This document shows, piece after piece, positions 9,899 to 19,683 of a stretch of DNA of 29,801 nt. The notes beneath the pieces are model-generated. The model was not told the origin of the DNA, searched no databases, and saw only the letters and a program-made list of their open reading frames with translations. Positions within the stretch are counted from its first letter, which is position 1. Each line of letters starts with the position of its first letter. The stretch lies in assembly GCA_027596035.1 (NCBI GenBank), contig JADGJA010000216.1, positions 1 through 29,801 of the forward strand. The letters run 5' to 3'. Both the position numbers and the translations under genes were made by a program. The DNA comes from Thoreauomyces humboldtii (Eukaryota; Chytridiomycota; Chytridiomycetes; Spizellomycetales; Powellomycetaceae).

Positions 9899-12199
9899 CT
9901 ACTTTTTCCCGACCCCCAACTTGGCAAATCTACGGAACAGGGTGTCTTCCAGATTTGGATCCGTGTCCGCTTTCACGAAAGGCGCAGGTGTCTGCTGCTG
10001 CGCCTGGGTCGGGACCTGTATAGACCCTTGAGTGCCCCTCCTTGGCTCACAACCCCTACTCATTCTCTCAACCTGCTCGTCCGCCATCCATCTCCTCGTC
10101 ACCAGCCAATGCATGGGACCTATGGCCACTGGGCTCGCGACGCTTCCTAGCTCCACGTCCCATTCTCCTTCCTCCTCTCTGCACGTTTCCAAGACCCTAA
10201 CGGCCTCGCCCGCCTCCATCTGCAGCAACGCGTCCAGCGCCGGTACGCACGGTCGACGGACGCGTCGCAGGCTTTCCCTGTATCCCCTCCACTGCCCGTC
10301 AGGACCGGACGCGCTGAAGAGGTTCCGAGGTAGGTCCTCGTGGATGGCTCGGTACTTTCGGGAGACGAGCTTCCAGCTCGCGGAGAGGTCGGCCACGGCG
10401 GGTGAGGCGAGGGCCGCGCAGATGGCTCCGACGGCCGCAAAGTCTCGCTGTTGAGAGCTGAGGTTTTGAGCGACCAGGATCCATCGGACGATGGCACTGG
10501 CGCGGTCGATGGGCTGAGAGGTGTCCACGATCAATGTTTGGACGGTGCGGAAGAGAAAGTAGAGAAAGTCGGCAGCTCTTCGGATGGGGTCGGGGAGCTG
10601 CGGAGACGGATGAGGAGACACTGGAGTCGACGATGACAGCGTAGCGGTGGTAGTGGACACATTGGCACAGGCGAGGATGTCTACTACCGTGATGGCTCTG
10701 AACATGTCGACGTCGTAAGACGCAATGGCCCGGGCCAGATCGGCGGGACCGACGTCTGTGAGCTGCCTGTGATCCCATTCGTTCATGAGCCCGGCAAGCT
10801 GAGCTACCTTGCGCTTCGCCAGACCGGTGGTCTCAACAAGTCTGCGAATCTGCGACAGCACCCCCGCAGCACTAGAGCGAGAGGCTTGTGAGGCCTCCAG
10901 CTGTTGCAGCTGCAACCCGGCGTGGGCGAGCTGTTCGGAGATGACCCGGTGCTGGTGAAGCAGTGGCGATGTAGGAATCAGAGGAAGGTAGGACGGAGCA
11001 CGGTGCTGCTGCTGATATGGCAGTTGCGTGTGTTGGTTGTGCAAAGGGAGGGAAGCAGCAGTTGCGGAACGCGGAGGGGGTGGCGGCATGACCGGCGGTT
11101 GACTTGAGAGCGTGCGAGACGGGAGGTGTTCTACTTTCATGGCTGGCATCGAAGTCGGTGCCACAGGGGTTGCACCTAATGCAGGAGATCTTGGCGCGGG
11201 TGGTGGGAGCTCCGGTGTCGTAGCCAGTACTTTCCGTTTAGGTACGGACGGAAACCTCCAAATGAGCGACTCTCCACTCAGGCGATTGTGCAGCTCGCCG
11301 CCCAAACGCTGCTGCGCAGGATTGTCCGGTTGAAATTCCCTTGGAGTCCCGGTACCGGACGCGGGCCGAGAGGGTTCTCCGCTGGCGGCTGAAGCTCCTG
11401 GCTGCGGAGAGTGATTGCGATTGCCTTCGAGCAGCCACTCTGCAGAATGCAGCGATTCCGAGTTCTAAGTTGCGTTAAAAGACATGTTAGTCGAAATGAC
11501 GTGAGGGATCCAGCTAAACTCATCGGAGTCGGCATCTGCTATTCTCACCTCCTCGACGGTATGCACGCTCGGGGTACCCAGCATGGAGGCTCTCGAGTTC
11601 CTGATAGAATTCCATGTCCCGCTGCGCTCAAGGGAGCGGATGGTATGGGCACGAGAAAGTCTATGTTCTCGAAAGTCGGCGGGCCTGTGAGCTCTCGCGA
11701 ATGCTGGTGGGATGCCAGATGCCCTTGTCTCGGTCGTCTTCCCGCTCGCTAAGGTGCTGAGGGACGTGTTCGAGTTGTTGTTTGGAGGGACTGGCTCCGG
11801 TTGCTGGACTTCACTGCCTCCTCCGGTAGCGTCTGCCGTCGCTCCGATGCCACCTTCATTCTCGTCGCTGTCACTATCGTCCTCCCCGTATGGCTCCAAA
11901 TCGTCAACGGACACAGTCCCATAGATGATATCCTCCACCTCGGTCAAACAAAGATGAGCGAGTCCCAGCAGCCTCTCCACGTCCTCTGGTATCACAGCAA
12001 CTGAGTTCTTGAAGTGCTTTGTCGCTGGAGAGTCAGAAGTCGACGCGTCGGGGGTGGCGGCAGGAGCAAAGACTGTATCGGTGGCAAACTGGGCAAGGAT
12101 AAGCTTAAGCGCTCCGAGGTATGCGTCGAATGCTGCATGGAGGTCGAGCCGGCCGAGGTCCTTGTCTGCGGCTGCAATGGCGACGTCAATGTGCGACAT
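9899..12199 (-). CDS. MIT domain-RasGEF (CDC25 homology) protein, 2 exons
   Basis: Exon 1 is 12199-11549 and exon 2 is 11464-9899. The intron (11548-11465) has a GTGAGA donor and ACTTAG acceptor, keeps phase and removes a stop, giving 738 aa. The N-terminus (about 1-75) reads as a three-helix MIT-like module starting MSHIDVAIAAADKDLGRLDL. An acidic/Ser-rich and Pro-rich linker follows. A CDC25-type Ras exchange domain spans about 456-635: an ITVVDIL helix, then QPIDRASAIVRWILVAQNL, FAAVGAICAALASPAVADL, a W-K-L-V-S segment and RPCVPALDALLQ. No obvious REM domain is seen. The family catalyses GDP release from Ras-like GTPases; MIT domains bind ESCRT-III tails, so membrane or endosomal targeting is an inference. 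The gene is tail-to-tail with the capping protein gene, with 35 bp between stops. Confidence 0.88.
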
Positions 12200-12276
12200 C
12201 GTAGCGGTTGGGTTGTGCGAGGAAGGCCTGGGAAAGAAGAAAGGGAAGAGATAGAGCCGCGAGCGAGCCAGACTCG

Positions 12277-12921
12277 CTACCGCTGTCGATTCCGATCACC
12301 GCTCGCTTGAAAAGGCTTGAAATGGTCGGTTGCAAACTCCACTCCGCGGCGCTTCATCTCAAGCGACGAGGAATCGTTGTAGACGCTCTGCTGAATTCTT
12401 GACCCATGACGCATGGCGCGGCCGACTGATTCACGCAAGCGCAAATGATCCTCATCGGTGGACGTCTCCATGAAACTGGTGAACGCGTGGCGCAATGCGG
12501 TCGGCCCAACGGCGAGACCTGTGTGGTCTTCGACGATGCGTGAAAGGTACGAAGTCCATTCGCTGGCCTGGATGAACGCTTCGCCGCCGGCCTTGCAGAA
12601 GAGGTACTCGTGCGTCTCGGCGCACGGAAGGTGCTGTCGAACCGGTGGCGTCATGAGCCAGAGGAAATGCTTCAGGAGAACCTGCTGGTCGGCCGGCAGC
12701 TCGATTGCGTCTCGCCCCCAGGTTCTGTTGTTCTTGAATTCACTGTGGAAATGAAGGGAAATCAGCGATATAAGGAGCTGACGAAGCAGCGATGTAGGTG
12801 GCGCCCAAATACCTGATCACAGCAATGTACCCATGAAGCAGGGTAATGTGATTCCGTCGCGACTCTCTGCTCTCTACCGATAGGCTTGGATTGCAAGAAT
12901 GACATCTCGAAAACTTTATTC
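12277..12921 (-). pseudogene. Crypton-like tyrosine recombinase C-terminal fragment with an intron
   Basis: Two exonic blocks on the minus strand: an upstream block ending at 12813 (frame open from about 12921, just after a TGA) and 12742-12277. They join across a 70-nt GT...AG intron in phase. The reading gives LLHGYIAVIS then EFKNNRTWGRDAIELP, an EYLF strand, PTALRHAFTSFM and a terminal RAMRHGSRIQQSVYND. These match tyrosine recombinase elements: the beta-hairpin Lys, the box II Arg in LRH, the late His, and the Tyr in VYN. The usual HxxR first His is replaced by Thr. The first catalytic Arg and the core-binding domain are not found upstream, where the divergent phosphotransferase promoter lies, so this is probably a truncated element. 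It could be a domesticated or mis-modelled gene whose 5' exons I did not find. Confidence 0.65.
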
Positions 12922-13113
12922 ACGCTGCGCTCGTCGAGTTCCAGAGCGCGAAATGTTCCCGTCGATCCTTCCGACAGGCGGTGAACCGGACACTTATCGA
13001 AAATGCGTAAGTCACGATTAGCCGCCAGTCCGATACGCCTGGACAACTGGCTGCTTGGCGTGGAGCAGTCGGCGTTGGGGGGGCCCACGCGCACACATGC
13101 ACAGGAAATTGAC

Positions 13114-13120
13114 TATATAA
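13114..13120 (+). promoter_or_regulatory. TATA box upstream of the phosphotransferase gene
   Basis: A clean TATATAA lies 127 bp before the chosen ATG at 13247. An ATG at 13126 in another frame lies only a few bases after it and would be upstream of a normally placed start site. Confidence 0.5.
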
Positions 13121-13246
13121 CAGCCATGCTGACCGGTACCGTGCTGCTGTCCTATCGTTTGTATCACGGTGTTCCGATGCGGGAGTTTGGCGAGATTCTT
13201 GAACCGGCCCACAGGCTCGCACCAAACTACACCTACCAAAAAGCAG

Positions 13247-14257
13247 ATGTCCGTGCCTGCCAGCGCCCAGACGAACCACCTTCAGCGGACAGTCCCCGAC
13301 ATCGCGCTCTCGACTGACGATGCAGCCACGCTCTACGCCCTGATTGACGCAAGGCCCGACCTGTTGCAGGCGCGGAAAGACCCTACAGGCCAAAACAGCA
13401 ACGTCTTTTTCGTCTCGGTGCCGCCCAGCGACGACAGCTCGACACGTGCCCCGCGCACATACGTCCTCAAGCAGCCGACGAACGCGGCAAGCGCACAGGC
13501 CCTCGACCACGAATCCTCAAACCTCGGCCTCATCCGCGCCGCGAGCACGACATTCCCCTTCGCCGTCCCCGAATTCCTGGGCACCGCAGGCGGGCTCCGC
13601 GTGATGACGCTACTCCCGGGCGTCAATGGCGTCCGCGCCCTCGCCGCGTGCGAGTCGACAGAGGAGCGGATGCAGCTGGTGCACGCGTTTGGCGCCGTAT
13701 TGGCGGCTATCCACGCGTGTGAGGTCCGGGGGGCCGCGATGGTGTGGTTCCAGTCCGAGGGGGCCCTCGCCCACCCCGGCCGGGCGGGGTCCCGCGACTG
13801 GTTTGCGCGCGTCATGCACCGCGTCGCCCCGGCCGTGCGCGCCGCGATCCCGGCGATCGGGGACGAGGCGTACCGGGCCCGCACGCAGCGCCGGCTGGAC
13901 TTGTGTCTCGCGGTTCTCGACCGGCTGGATACGGACCCCGTGTGGACCGCGGCGCCGTTTTCGCGCCTCCACTTCTGCCACGGCGACTACATGCTCGCCA
14001 ACGTGATGTTTGAGAAGACGGCGCAGGGGGGCGGGTGGAGGTGTTCGGGCGTGTTGGATCTCGGCGACGCGGGATATGGCGACGCGAGGAGCGACCTCAT
14101 GACTGGGATAGAGTGTTTGGAGTTTCAAAACATCTCGCGCGAGGAGATTGCGGGGTGCCAGAGCGCCTTTCTCAGCGGTTATGGGATGCCTGACTTTGAC
14201 AGGGCTGCGGCAGAGCCGTGGGACGCTTGCTATCTCTTGAAGGACTTCGCGGCGTGA
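13247..14257 (+). CDS. Aminoglycoside phosphotransferase (APH)/choline-kinase-like protein
   Basis: Single exon, 336 aa from the ATG at 13247 (the frame stays open upstream but has no earlier ATG). The kinase-like catalytic loop HFCHGDYMLANVMFE has H245, D247 and N252, and is followed by a metal-binding DLGDAGYGDARSD with D271 and D274. This is the Brenner-type HGDxxxxN plus DxGD arrangement of APH/choline kinase family proteins. The N-lobe is short: TYVLKQP could supply the ATP-binding Lys. Family members phosphorylate small hydroxylated or amino substrates; the substrate here cannot be inferred, and fungal members are mostly not antibiotic-resistance enzymes. The gene is strikingly GC-rich (48 of 60 bases are G/C in the line starting at 13741) and intronless among intron-rich neighbours, which hints at transfer or unusual codon bias. 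It is divergent from the recombinase fragment. Confidence 0.85.
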   Translation: MSVPASAQTNHLQRTVPDIALSTDDAATLYALIDARPDLLQARKDPTGQNSNVFFVSVPPSDDSSTRAPRTYVLKQPTNAASAQALDHESSNLGLIRAASTTFPFAVPEFLGTAGGLRVMTLLPGVNGVRALAACESTEERMQLVHAFGAVLAAIHACEVRGAAMVWFQSEGALAHPGRAGSRDWFARVMHRVAPAVRAAIPAIGDEAYRARTQRRLDLCLAVLDRLDTDPVWTAAPFSRLHFCHGDYMLANVMFEKTAQGGGWRCSGVLDLGDAGYGDARSDLMTGIECLEFQNISREEIAGCQSAFLSGYGMPDFDRAAAEPWDACYLLKDFAA

Positions 14258-15552
14258 ACAAAAATACCGATAGACATTGATGACTACCAAAGCCATCCTC
14301 TCGGAAGCCTTGCCAGTCGCCAAAGAAGCACTGATCAGGGCAAGCTGCTCTTGCATTTCACTTCTTGCTCGAGAGCTCGAGGACCAAGCAAAAGCATTCT
14401 TGCAAAAGAATAATGAGATAGCCGTCGGAACCACAGCACGCCCATATCTTGATACCGCGCTTCGCTGGCTTCATTGGCATGTATTGCAGGATGAACGGGA
14501 ACTATGACGGCGGAACGGGAACTATGACGGCTGCACGGCCTCCGAGCTTCATGCAAAGTCGACCTGCGAGCATGATGGCCTGAGCAAAGGCGCTCTCACA
14601 GGAGTAAACCCCGCATGAAGCGAGACTGATGGCGATGCTTTGGGAGAATGTTGTTACGAATGAAATTTATTTGCTTGCTGCTTTCAAAGTATGCTATTTT
14701 GCCCCTGGGCAACGGCAAGAGTGCTCCCTTATCTTCTCCTTCAATCCGCCCGCCGAGGAGGAGCAGGTCCGACACAAAAAACGTCATATCGAGCCGATGC
14801 TCTCGCTACGCTGAAATAGACACAAAGGCTTCGTTCGGCATGCCAACTTGGCTAGTCTGGGCTGTCCTGTTGACTGTAACTGGCGATACTTGCTCTTGAA
14901 CCGGGTAGAGATCATTGGGCAAACTTGGCGCGGAAGTAACAGGCTATTTCGCAAAGCTCCAGCAAGCGCGAAGAAGCCCGACAACTCCGCGCTGCGGACT
15001 ACATTGACATGAGCGATCCCATCTCTCAAAGGGCAAAGCGTTCGGTGTGCTCCTCATCACCTCCAACCACTATTCGAACCTGGACACATACGCTTCCTTG
15101 GTTGATTACTTGGGAACCGCTGTACTCAAGGTCAATTATGCCGGCATCAAGCTCTATTTTTTGAAAGCTGGGAGATGGATCGAATGATGCACCTGCTCTA
15201 GCGCAAGCGAGCGTTGGTATTGGTTTCGGCTCAGGAACAGACTGAGCGTTGAGCACGCGGATGTGATTCTCCTCCAACCAAGAACGGTAGCAGTACCGGA
15301 CACCCTAATCATTGCCAAACGCGCCTGCCGTACCCGCATAGCGAACTACTCTTGAGCCTTTGTGCCTTTAGGCAACCGTCTTGTTATTTCACGCCCGATG
15401 CTGACATTTTCCATCGCACATCCGACTCATACTTAGTTGACAGACGGGGGTGACAAAGCACCTAAAGGTCGGACATCAAGATCAGCAAGGTTCAAATTGT
15501 TATGCAACAACGGTGATGTCGAGGAGGTTGGTACAAGGTTGAAGCCATACCA
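14258..15552. other. Gene-poor stretch with only weak ORF traces
   Basis: No recognisable gene. Weak coding-like traces are: a minus-strand frame at about 15026-15304 after a possible acceptor ending in TAG, reading VRYCYRSWLEENHIRVLN and ending TERFAL; and a plus-strand stretch at about 14918-15040 where two adjacent frames look protein-like with an apparent frameshift between them. Neither matches a family I know. A 20-bp direct duplication lies at 14493-14532. The stretch may be decayed coding or element DNA. Confidence 0.4.
14493..14532 (+). repeat. 20-bp direct tandem duplication
   Basis: Two adjacent copies of a 20-bp unit beginning GAACGGGAACTATGACGG, identical except for the last base. 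It lies in the gene-poor stretch. Confidence 0.9.
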
Positions 15553-16235
15553 TTAAGTAGCTGGGAAGGTGTTTGGAGGCAAATGAGACGCGAGACTGGT
15601 CAGCCAATCCGTGGTACATTGAAGTAGCGGGTCGAGGATTTTGCCCACAACATCATCACACAGCGACCCAAGGTGATAAACTAGCGACGATGAGGAACCG
15701 CGAGTGAGCGTTTGACTACGGATAGGCAAAATCTTATCATGTTTGATAGAGTTCCAAAGCTGGCGTACTCTGAAAGCCTGAGTATGACCAGAACGTAAGC
15801 AAATAGTAAAACGATACTTTCACCATACTTTCCCATACCGTGTTGTCATTGTCACGGCCATGACACTGAAAGTCCAGCAGGTTCTGGTACTCGACATTAA
15901 GAGCTGGTGGCACTTGGAGTCTTGTAAAGTATTCGCTGGTTGGATCAAGTATCTTGGCGCTCTGGTCTTGGATCGACATTAAACGGAGAAGGGCCAAATG
16001 GATAAGGTTTCCCGCCTCAACGTCGTGAGGACTGCTATTCCACGAAGCTATCTTTGAGTGAGCTGACAGGGTACATCTATTGAATACCGAAAAATAGTCA
16101 AATACCCATTTTGAGCCTTTCAACAGCAGCTCGAGCAGCTTGTAGGCTAAAAACAATGAAAGCGGCCGGTGCGGCCGCAGTAAAGCCTTGCATCAGCTGG
16201 GCTTTAATCTGTTTCGCAGTCAGCACGGTTGACAT
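15553..16235 (-). CDS. Unrecognised 187-aa protein, 3 exons
   Basis: Reconstructed exons are 16235-16106, 16047-15839 and 15777-15553. The two short introns (58 and 61 nt) have GT...AG ends (GTATTT/GATAG and GTATGG/CTCAG), and both joins are in phase. The protein begins MSTVLTAKQIKAQLMQ with an alanine-rich helical segment. It continues with an amphipathic Leu-rich part (AGNLIHLALLRLMSIQDQSAKILDP split over exons 1-2) and ends in a helical SLCDDVVGKILDPLLQ region and TAA. Open frame through all three exons and good splice sites argue it is real, although I cannot assign a family. There is no signal peptide or clear membrane span. It sits right beside the 5' end of the retroelement, so more 5' exons could have been displaced, or its promoter disrupted. 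Confidence 0.6.
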
Positions 16236-16404
16236 CACTGCTGGCGGAAGGCGGGCAAAGGCTCTTATCGTTGAAAGGAGTCAAGTTGTCACAGGAATGG
16301 TTGTCCCCCCCCAATGGAGTGGGCGACGCCCACAGAGTGGGGTGCTGGCGAGACGCGTGCGACGACTCAGTGTTGAGTGCACTGGTCTCCATCATTTCTT
16401 CCCC

Positions 16405-17664
16405 ATCATTCTTCCTCAGCACAACTTTAACGCACCTCAGCCGGTCCCCTCGTCTGGACCCCCTTCCTTCTCCGGGTTCCTGCAGTTCCCTTCTCTCTCG
16501 AAGGTTCCGGCCGCGTCCGTTCCTTTCCCTGGCCTCGGCTCCTCTGTACCCCTTCCGGCATCGTCCGACCCTATCTTCGTTCACGGGCCTCCCGGTTCTC
16601 GTCCGTTTGTCTTCGCGCAGGATGGTCCACCCCAGCCTCAGCCACCCGGAGTCTCGTCGCTTCCACCCGTACCTCCCGTCGATTACGGGGCCTACGCGCA
16701 CGTGCTCCCCCAGTCCGTCGCCTCCGCGGCAGGCCCGTCGTACCACCAGTCCGTCTTCCAGCAACGTCAAGCTGCCGCGTACATGCTCGGGGTTCTTCCC
16801 ATCGACATTGACGCCGTGCGTGGCTCTGGCCTCCGCGCCATTAACACCGACGTTCAGCACACCCTCGATCAGCGCCGATACTTTACTTCGCCCGGCAACC
16901 TTGCTCGCACCCGTGAAGCCCTCCGAGACGCTGGTCACTCCTTCGACCAAGCCATCCTCGACAAGTTCATCCGGCTGGAGTACATCGATTTTGCCCTGCT
17001 TCATCCCGACCGGCTGTTCCAACCCGGCTCCTCTGCAGTTTCCTTCCTGCCCGACGAGGCTGAATCTGCCCTTGTCCCGGTACGCACGGATTCACGCAAG
17101 GTTTCTATCTCCGCCCTCGGCCAGTGGCTTGCGGCCTTCCAGGTGTACCAAAGCGTCACCGTCTCCCTTTATTCCTGTCGTCACTTCGAGCTTGACGCCT
17201 ATCGACAGCACATCTCAGCTCTCGACGGATACGATCAGGCAAGAAGAATGCATCACGCTGCGTACCCGAACTTGTCCCTCGCCGACGCTGCACCCGACAT
17301 CCGTGAGCGATGCCTCCTCTTCCCCCAGCAAGCGTCAGCTCGGTCTCGTTCCTCCAACTCGTCCGGCTCTTCTCGCCAGTCTGCGTCCGCTCCATACGAG
17401 CCTCCCGTCGTCGGCAACGGCCGTAACAAATCCAACAACTTCTGCTTCTCTTACAACTCGCGGAAAGGATGCCCGAACCCCGCCGGCGAGTGCATGTATC
17501 GGCACGAGTGTCGTTCCTGCCGTGGCGGAGCTCATCCTAGCGTCGAGTGTCCCCACAAGCCTGCCGCTCGCGCCAACCGCGAGCGACACGACCCGGCCCG
17601 TGAGCGCCAGGAACCCGCTCGCGATGATCGTCGGGAACCGGCCCGCGGCGCTGACCGTGCCTGA
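16405..17664 (+). CDS. Gag-like protein of the DIRS-like element
   Basis: The open frame starts further upstream but becomes protein-like near 16405; no start codon is clearly supported. A Pro/Ser-rich N-terminus is followed by a helical core (MLGVLPIDIDAVRGSG, then REALRDAGHSFDQAILDKF). A CCCH finger follows (C-x8-C-x6-C-x3-H, from 17443), immediately followed by a CCHC zinc knuckle C-x2-C-x4-H-x4-C ending near 17553, the hallmark of Gag RNA-binding. The C-terminus is an Arg/Glu/Pro-rich repeat (REPARD-like). The stop is at 17662-17664. The next real coding appears in the +1 frame, so translation of the RT would need frameshifting, or the copy is mutated. Confidence 0.65.
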   Translation: MILPQHNFNAPQPVPSSGPPSFSGFLQFPSLSKVPAASVPFPGLGSSVPLPASSDPIFVHGPPGSRPFVFAQDGPPQPQPPGVSSLPPVPPVDYGAYAHVLPQSVASAAGPSYHQSVFQQRQAAAYMLGVLPIDIDAVRGSGLRAINTDVQHTLDQRRYFTSPGNLARTREALRDAGHSFDQAILDKFIRLEYIDFALLHPDRLFQPGSSAVSFLPDEAESALVPVRTDSRKVSISALGQWLAAFQVYQSVTVSLYSCRHFELDAYRQHISALDGYDQARRMHHAAYPNLSLADAAPDIRERCLLFPQQASARSRSSNSSGSSRQSASAPYEPPVVGNGRNKSNNFCFSYNSRKGCPNPAGECMYRHECRSCRGGAHPSVECPHKPAARANRERHDPARERQEPARDDRREPARGADRA

Positions 17665-17697
17665 TCTGGACATCGAGTCCGACCCTTCTGCCGTTGA

Positions 17698-19521
17698 TCT
17701 TTCTGCTCTTCGTTCTCTTATTCACGCTCCTTCCTTCGTGCCTCGCGAGCACCGATATCTTTTCCCGCCGTCTCTCGTTCCGACGCGCCAACATGTTCTC
17801 TCTTCGGTCCCCTTCCCATCCGTGCTCGCATCAACTCTTCAGTTGCAAGCTACATCTCATCTTTTGCGTCTGGATCTCTTCAAATCATCACACCCGTGCG
17901 GGTGGAAGCATTTCGTCAGTTGCTTCAATCTTTCCCGAATCAAGCGTTTTCCAACGCGATTCTACGCGGCTTTTATACTGGGTTCCCCATGAATATGCAG
18001 ACCGTTCGTACCCTTTTGGTCCAAGGGAACCATCCTTCTGCAAAGCTCAATCCGAAAGCTGTCGACGCCGACTTCGACGCCGAACTTGCCCTTCAGCGAC
18101 GTTCTCTCATTGATTGGGCTGACGCATTGTCGTCTCCTTATTTCGTTCAAAACCCTATCGGTTGTGTGCCTAAGAGCCACGATAAGATCCGTGTCATTCA
18201 CGACCATTCGTTCCCTCACGGGCGTTCTGTCAATGATGGCATCCCTCGTGCTCTCTTCGGGGATTGCCATATGGATCGCATCGAGCATCTCGTGGCTGTC
18301 TTGTGCCGTAGTGGCGATCCCGGTGATCCTGCCAACCAGATGGTCATGTGGCAATGCGACGTCACAGCGGCGTACAGAAGTTTCCCGGTCACGCCAGCGG
18401 ACTAGTTGCTTCAGGGCTTACTTTGGAATGCCCGGTTCTTCCTCGATCATTGCCTCGTTTTCGGGAACCGATCGTCGTCATTTTACTGCTGTGCAGCCTT
18501 TGATCTCGTTTGCTGGATTCTTGTGAACGTCTCCGGCGTACCAAATGCTTTCCATTACTCAGATAACTTTTTCGGCTGCTGTCGAGCGTCGCTTCTCGAT
18601 CGCGTTCTTCAGCAAGTTCATCGATGCTTCGATATCCTGGGTATCCCTGTTGCACGTGATCGTGACAAGTCTGGTCCGGTGATGACCCTCCTCGGCATGG
18701 AGCTTAACTCCATCGCGCGGTCGTTACGCGTCTCCCCTGAGAAACGCGCAAAGATATTGTCGAAACTTCAACCCCTCTTGGATGCTTCCCGCGTTGCCGT
18801 GCCCATCCTTCTCCGCGTCGTCGGATTATTGACCTGGGCCAGCGCCGCGATGCCTCAGTGCCGCGTATACTTATCCGGCTTATGGGCTGTCGTCGGCAAA
18901 GCTAACGCTGCGTGTTGGCACTCGGTTCGTCTCTCGGATCGCATACTTCATGACCTTCGCTGGTTCCACGCAGCCCTATCACAGTGGTCCGGAGTACGGC
19001 TGCTCCCCCTTCGCGATTGGGAACGTCTTGACCATCTTGGTTTCGCCTCTGACTCGGGCGCTGTTGGCTTCGGCATCGTTACCGCAAGCGATTTTTGCTG
19101 CGGCACGTGGTGCCCTCTCTGTTATGCGGCTGTTCCCGCTGGAGCCTGCTCGACTCTCTTCGAGCTTGCGACGGTCGCGATCGGTATCGAGACTTGGGGG
19201 CCCGTCCTTTCTGGCCGACGTGTATGCTGGGTTACGGACAACGTCGCTAACGTCGAGGCCTTTGCATCTGGGAAATCCAAGCATCGTCTCCTCGCGGCGA
19301 TTATCCGCGACCTGTATCTTGCAGCCGTTCGCTTCGAGTTCGAGCTGCGGCTCATTTGGGCGCCGCGCGTGTTGCTCCAAGGCTGCGACGCGCTCTCTCG
19401 AGGTTATCTTTCAAATTTTCGTCATGCCCATCCCATCAAAGCTCAACGATCGTTTGCATGTCCCTTTTCGCTCCTCCTATCATCAGCTGGCCTGGCGATT
19501 CGGGAGCTTCACATACATTGA
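17698..19521 (+). pseudogene. Reverse transcriptase-RNase H ORF of the DIRS-like element, interrupted by a stop
   Basis: One frame covers RT and RNase H, broken by TAG at 18403-18405. RT features are RVIHDHSFPHGRSVNDGIP, motif A MWQCDVTAAYRSFPVTP (18345 on) and a motif C that reads YSDNFF at about 18556, so the usual second Asp of YxDD is Asn. RNase H features are FASDSGAVGFG, an acidic FELATVA helix, CWVTDNVANVEAF and CDALSRG. The TAG falls in the conserved segment just after motif A where other members continue as hydrophobic LLQGL. Whether this copy could be read through is not evident; I treat it as a relic. Confidence 0.75.
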
Positions 19522-19683
19522 GACTTGGCCAGGATGGGCCCGTTCTTTCTTCAACGCAAGTGATGCGCATATCTCGCGAACAGGTCCTTTCGCGATCTCG
19601 GTCTCGCACGTATAACAGCCAAGTCCTCAACTACCTCAATCTTTCGGACCTTCATCAGTGGGCTCCGGCGTCCGCCCCGTTTC

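Larger units (their letters stand above)
16300..19683 (+). mobile_element. Degenerate DIRS-like (tyrosine-recombinase class) retroelement
   Basis: In order: a Gag-like ORF with zinc fingers, a reverse transcriptase, an RNase H and, after a frameshift, a stretch resembling the N-terminal SAM-like part of a tyrosine recombinase (about 19525-19683, with SRSRTYNSQVLNYLNL). The gene order and RT/RH type match DIRS-like elements. There is no integrase or aspartic protease signature and I found no long terminal repeats. The 5' border is approximate, near a C-run at 16306. The 3' end is cut at TTAGGG hexamers before any recombinase catalytic domain. Frame changes near 17640-17800 and an in-frame TAG at 18403 indicate a dead or partly decayed copy. 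Confidence 0.75.

Noticed and set aside
12920..13510. 196-codon minus-strand ORF
   Set aside because: Antisense to the phosphotransferase N-terminus and promoter; no domain seen.
13610..14434. 274-codon minus-strand ORF with Arg/Gly/Pro-rich translation
   Set aside because: Antisense to the GC-rich phosphotransferase gene; long open shadow frames are expected at this GC content.
16204..17022. 272-codon minus-strand ORF
   Set aside because: Antisense to the Gag region of the retroelement; Arg/Gly-rich shadow translation.
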